A program made the translations under genes and the position numbers. A stretch of DNA of 64,000 bases from Paenibacillus pasadenensis (lineage in GTDB: Bacteria; Bacillota; Bacilli; Paenibacillales; Paenibacillaceae): assembly GCF_023715725.1 (NCBI RefSeq), contig NZ_JAMBOT010000002.1:768993-832992 (forward strand). Direction: 5' to 3'. The notes beneath the pieces were generated by a model. The model was not told the origin of the DNA. It made no database searches and saw nothing but the letters and a program-made list of their open reading frames with translations. Positions within the stretch are counted from its first letter, which is position 1. Every line of letters starts with the position of its first letter. Positions 62,174 through 64,000 of the stretch are shown in pieces.

Positions 62174-62245
62174 CATGCCTTGTCGGCGGATTGAGCCAGA
62201 TGCGCCGGGAAATCCGGCCATCTTGCCATCTTGTCTGAAACGATG

Positions 62246-62277
62246 AGCCGTCCCTGCCGCCGGGGACGGCTTTTTTT
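62246..62277 (+). terminator. intrinsic terminator after the small protein gene
   Basis: AGCCGTCCC at 62246 pairs with GGGACGGCT at 62263-62271, with T run to 62277. Confidence 0.92.
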
Positions 62278-62334
62278 GCGGAATGCCGGAGCGTAAGCCG
62301 CTTCGGCATGGCGGACGGGAGAGGAGAAGAGAAC

Positions 62335-64000
62335 TTGCGGCAATTGGAACAGGCAACAAGACATATGGACAGAGATTCATTCGTCAGTCTTCAGCAATCG
62401 GCGCGAAGCCTGGCCGGAATGCTGGCGCAAGAAGGAGCGGAGGAGCTTGCAGGACGCTCCCGGCAGCTGGAGGATAAGCTGGAGGCCGCGTTGCTGACCG
62501 TTGCGTTCTGCGGTCATTTCTCGGCGGGTAAATCAACGCTGGTCAATGCGCTGTGCGGAGCCAGGCTGCTTCCGTCCAGTCCGATCCCGACGAGCGCTAA
62601 TGTCGTCACAATCCGCAGCGGCGAGCCTGCTGGCGCTGTCATTCACGCCATTGTTGACGGCAAGGAGCAAATCATACAGGCGGACCCGCTGCGGCTGGAA
62701 GATTACTGCAAAAACGGCGAGGTTTTCCGCAGCGTGGACATCACCTATCCGGCGGAAGGACTCGGCAGACAGACTCAGCTGCTGGATACGCCGGGCATCG
62801 ACTCTACGGACGACGCTCACCGGATGGCTACGGAATCCGCGCTTCATCTCGCGGACGTCGTGTTTTACGTGATGGACTACAATCATGTGCAATCGGAAAT
62901 CAATTTTGAATTTGCCAAAGGGCTGAAGGACTGGGGCAAACCGCTTTATCTAATCGTCAACCAGATCGACAAACACCGCGAAGAGGAGCTTTCCTTTGCG
63001 GCATACAGACGAAGCGTTGAGGAAGCGTTCCGCAGCTGGCATCTGGAGCCGGCGGGCATCCTTTATTTGTCGCTGCGGGAGCCGAATCATCCCTACAGCG
63101 AATTCAGCGAGCTGAAGCGTCTGCTGGCGGTGCTGGAGGAGCAGCGGCTGGAGCTGGCGGAATGGAGCGTTGACGCTTCGCTGCGCCATTTGGCGCGCAG
63201 CTTCCTGCGGCTGCAGCTGGAGCGCGAGGAGTCGGAACGGGAGCGGCTGGACGAGGCGGCCGGCCCGCCGGAGCAGCGCCGGGAGCTGGAGCGCTCTATA
63301 ACGGCGCTCCAGGAAACGCTGGCTGGCGCGGAGAACGGGCCGAAACGGCTGGAAGAGGAGCTGCGCGGCGATATTGTCAAAACGCTCGACAATGCCAATC
63401 TGATGCCGGCGGCGACCCGCGATGTGGCGGCGGAGTTTTTGGAAAGCCGCAAGCCGGGCTTTAAGGCGGGGCTGCTGTTCGCAGCCGCCAAGACGGCTGC
63501 GGAGCGGGAACGCCGCGCCGCAGCGCTTGTAGAGGAGCTCGGACGGCAGGTGCAGGCCGAGGCGGCCTGGCATTTGACGGCTCTGCTGCGCAAAGCGGCG
63601 GACCGCGAAGAGCTGCAAGGCCAGCGGCGGCAGGAGTGGGAGCGCCAGCTGGAAGCCGGGTTGGCGTGGCGGCCGGACGCCGAATGGCTGTCGGCCCGCG
63701 TCAGCAGCGGAGCGGTATTCGGCGGCGAGTACACCATTGTGTACTGCCGCGAGGCTGCCGCGGAGATTAAGGCGCAGCTGCGTCGCGGCGCGTTCGAGGC
63801 CGCGGCGTCGCTTGCGGCTGAAGCAGCGCCGCGTTATGCGGCCGCGGCAGAGGCTGCCGGCGGCGAGCTTGCCGCGCTCGGCGGCCAGGCGGCGGCGCTG
63901 GCGCAGCTTGCCGCGCTCGGCGCAGCCGCCGCGCAGCGCGAGGCGCGCACGCTGGCGCAGCTGCCAGCGGCGGCGCAGCGCCCGGCGCTGCCTGCGCCGC
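62335..64000 (+). CDS. dynamin-family GTPase, N-terminal part
   Basis: The gene runs off the right edge; 555 codons are in the window. It begins at TTG 62335 with GAGAGGAGAAG 8 bp upstream (an ATG ten codons later lacks a ribosome site). The dynamin GTPase domain is at about 60-290: P-loop FCGHFSAGKSTLVNAL, switch region SPIPTSANVVT, DTPGIDS as G3 and IVNQIDKH as G4. Beyond it is a Glu/Arg/Leu-rich coiled helical region. It resembles B. subtilis DynA (YpbR), which helps membrane repair and phage tolerance. Whether it is a tandem-fused DynA cannot be told here. Confidence 0.85.
   Translation, partial: MRQLEQATRHMDRDSFVSLQQSARSLAGMLAQEGAEELAGRSRQLEDKLEAALLTVAFCGHFSAGKSTLVNALCGARLLPSSPIPTSANVVTIRSGEPAGAVIHAIVDGKEQIIQADPLRLEDYCKNGEVFRSVDITYPAEGLGRQTQLLDTPGIDSTDDAHRMATESALHLADVVFYVMDYNHVQSEINFEFAKGLKDWGKPLYLIVNQIDKHREEELSFAAYRRSVEEAFRSWHLEPAGILYLSLREPNHPYSEFSELKRLLAVLEEQRLELAEWSVDASLRHLARSFLRLQLEREESERERLDEAAGPPEQRRELERSITALQETLAGAENGPKRLEEELRGDIVKTLDNANLMPAATRDVAAEFLESRKPGFKAGLLFAAAKTAAERERRAAALVEELGRQVQAEAAWHLTALLRKAADREELQGQRRQEWERQLEAGLAWRPDAEWLSARVSSGAVFGGEYTIVYCREAAAEIKAQLRRGAFEAAASLAAEAAPRYAAAAEAAGGELAALGGQAAALAQLAALGAAAAQREARTLAQLPAAAQRPALPAP

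Overview
This window looks like chromosome from a Paenibacillus-type bacterium (Bacillales, moderately high GC). The evidence is the gene order dapB-mgsA-bshB1-bshA-cca-birA-panBCD-dinG, which matches the Bacillus subtilis ypj/pan region. Bacillithiol biosynthesis genes, DnaD, a GerMN lipoprotein, an SLH-domain surface protein, strong GGAGG ribosome binding sites, TTG/GTG starts and T-box control also fit. I found no rRNA, tRNA, CRISPR array, insertion sequence or prophage.

Layout: (1) 1-20533 is a dense plus-strand housekeeping block: the end of dapB, mgsA, bshB1, bshA, cca and birA; a terminator and a roughly 210-nt structured leader; panBCD; a TPR gene; dinG, rex, an amidohydrolase and ypmB; a membrane protein plus an FtsH-like protease; a 3-hydroxyacyl-CoA dehydrogenase and ackA; then asnS and dnaD. 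(2) 20575-36426 is accessory: a DUF1450 protein, ferritin, an orphan protein, a decayed ECF sigma gene, a ywnA/ywnB redox pair with matched operators, a two-component system next to a large secreted F5/8C protein, a sugar isomerase/dehydrogenase cluster with an AraC regulator, and an EamA exporter facing a MocR regulator. (3) 36430-46374 interleaves methionine salvage (mtnU, mtnE, mtnW, mtnX, mtnB) with proline synthesis (proB, proA, proC). One T-box precedes proB and nine copies of a 52-bp tandem repeat lie between proB and proA. (4) 46377-55900 holds a LysR regulator facing leuCD, then cydABDC behind a near-consensus Rex box. (5) 56137-64000 holds an amidase, a GerMN lipoprotein, an SLH protein built of repeated modules, nth, a small orphan and a dynamin-like GTPase cut by the window end.

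Links between genes: Rex, encoded at 11355, probably controls cydABDC at 49980 through the box at 49856. YwnA probably controls itself and ywnB through two near-identical 8-7-8 dyads. The proline T-box transcript appears to run on into mtnWXB, because proC and mtnW overlap. dnaD and nth, adjacent in B. subtilis, are about 40.6 kb apart here.

Most worth a second look: the 52-bp hairpin minisatellite inside the pro operon, the pro/mtn operon mixture, the structured RNAs before panB and asnS, the FtsH-like protease that lacks its extracytoplasmic domain but sits beside a small membrane-anchored partner, and the paired Rrf2 operators.
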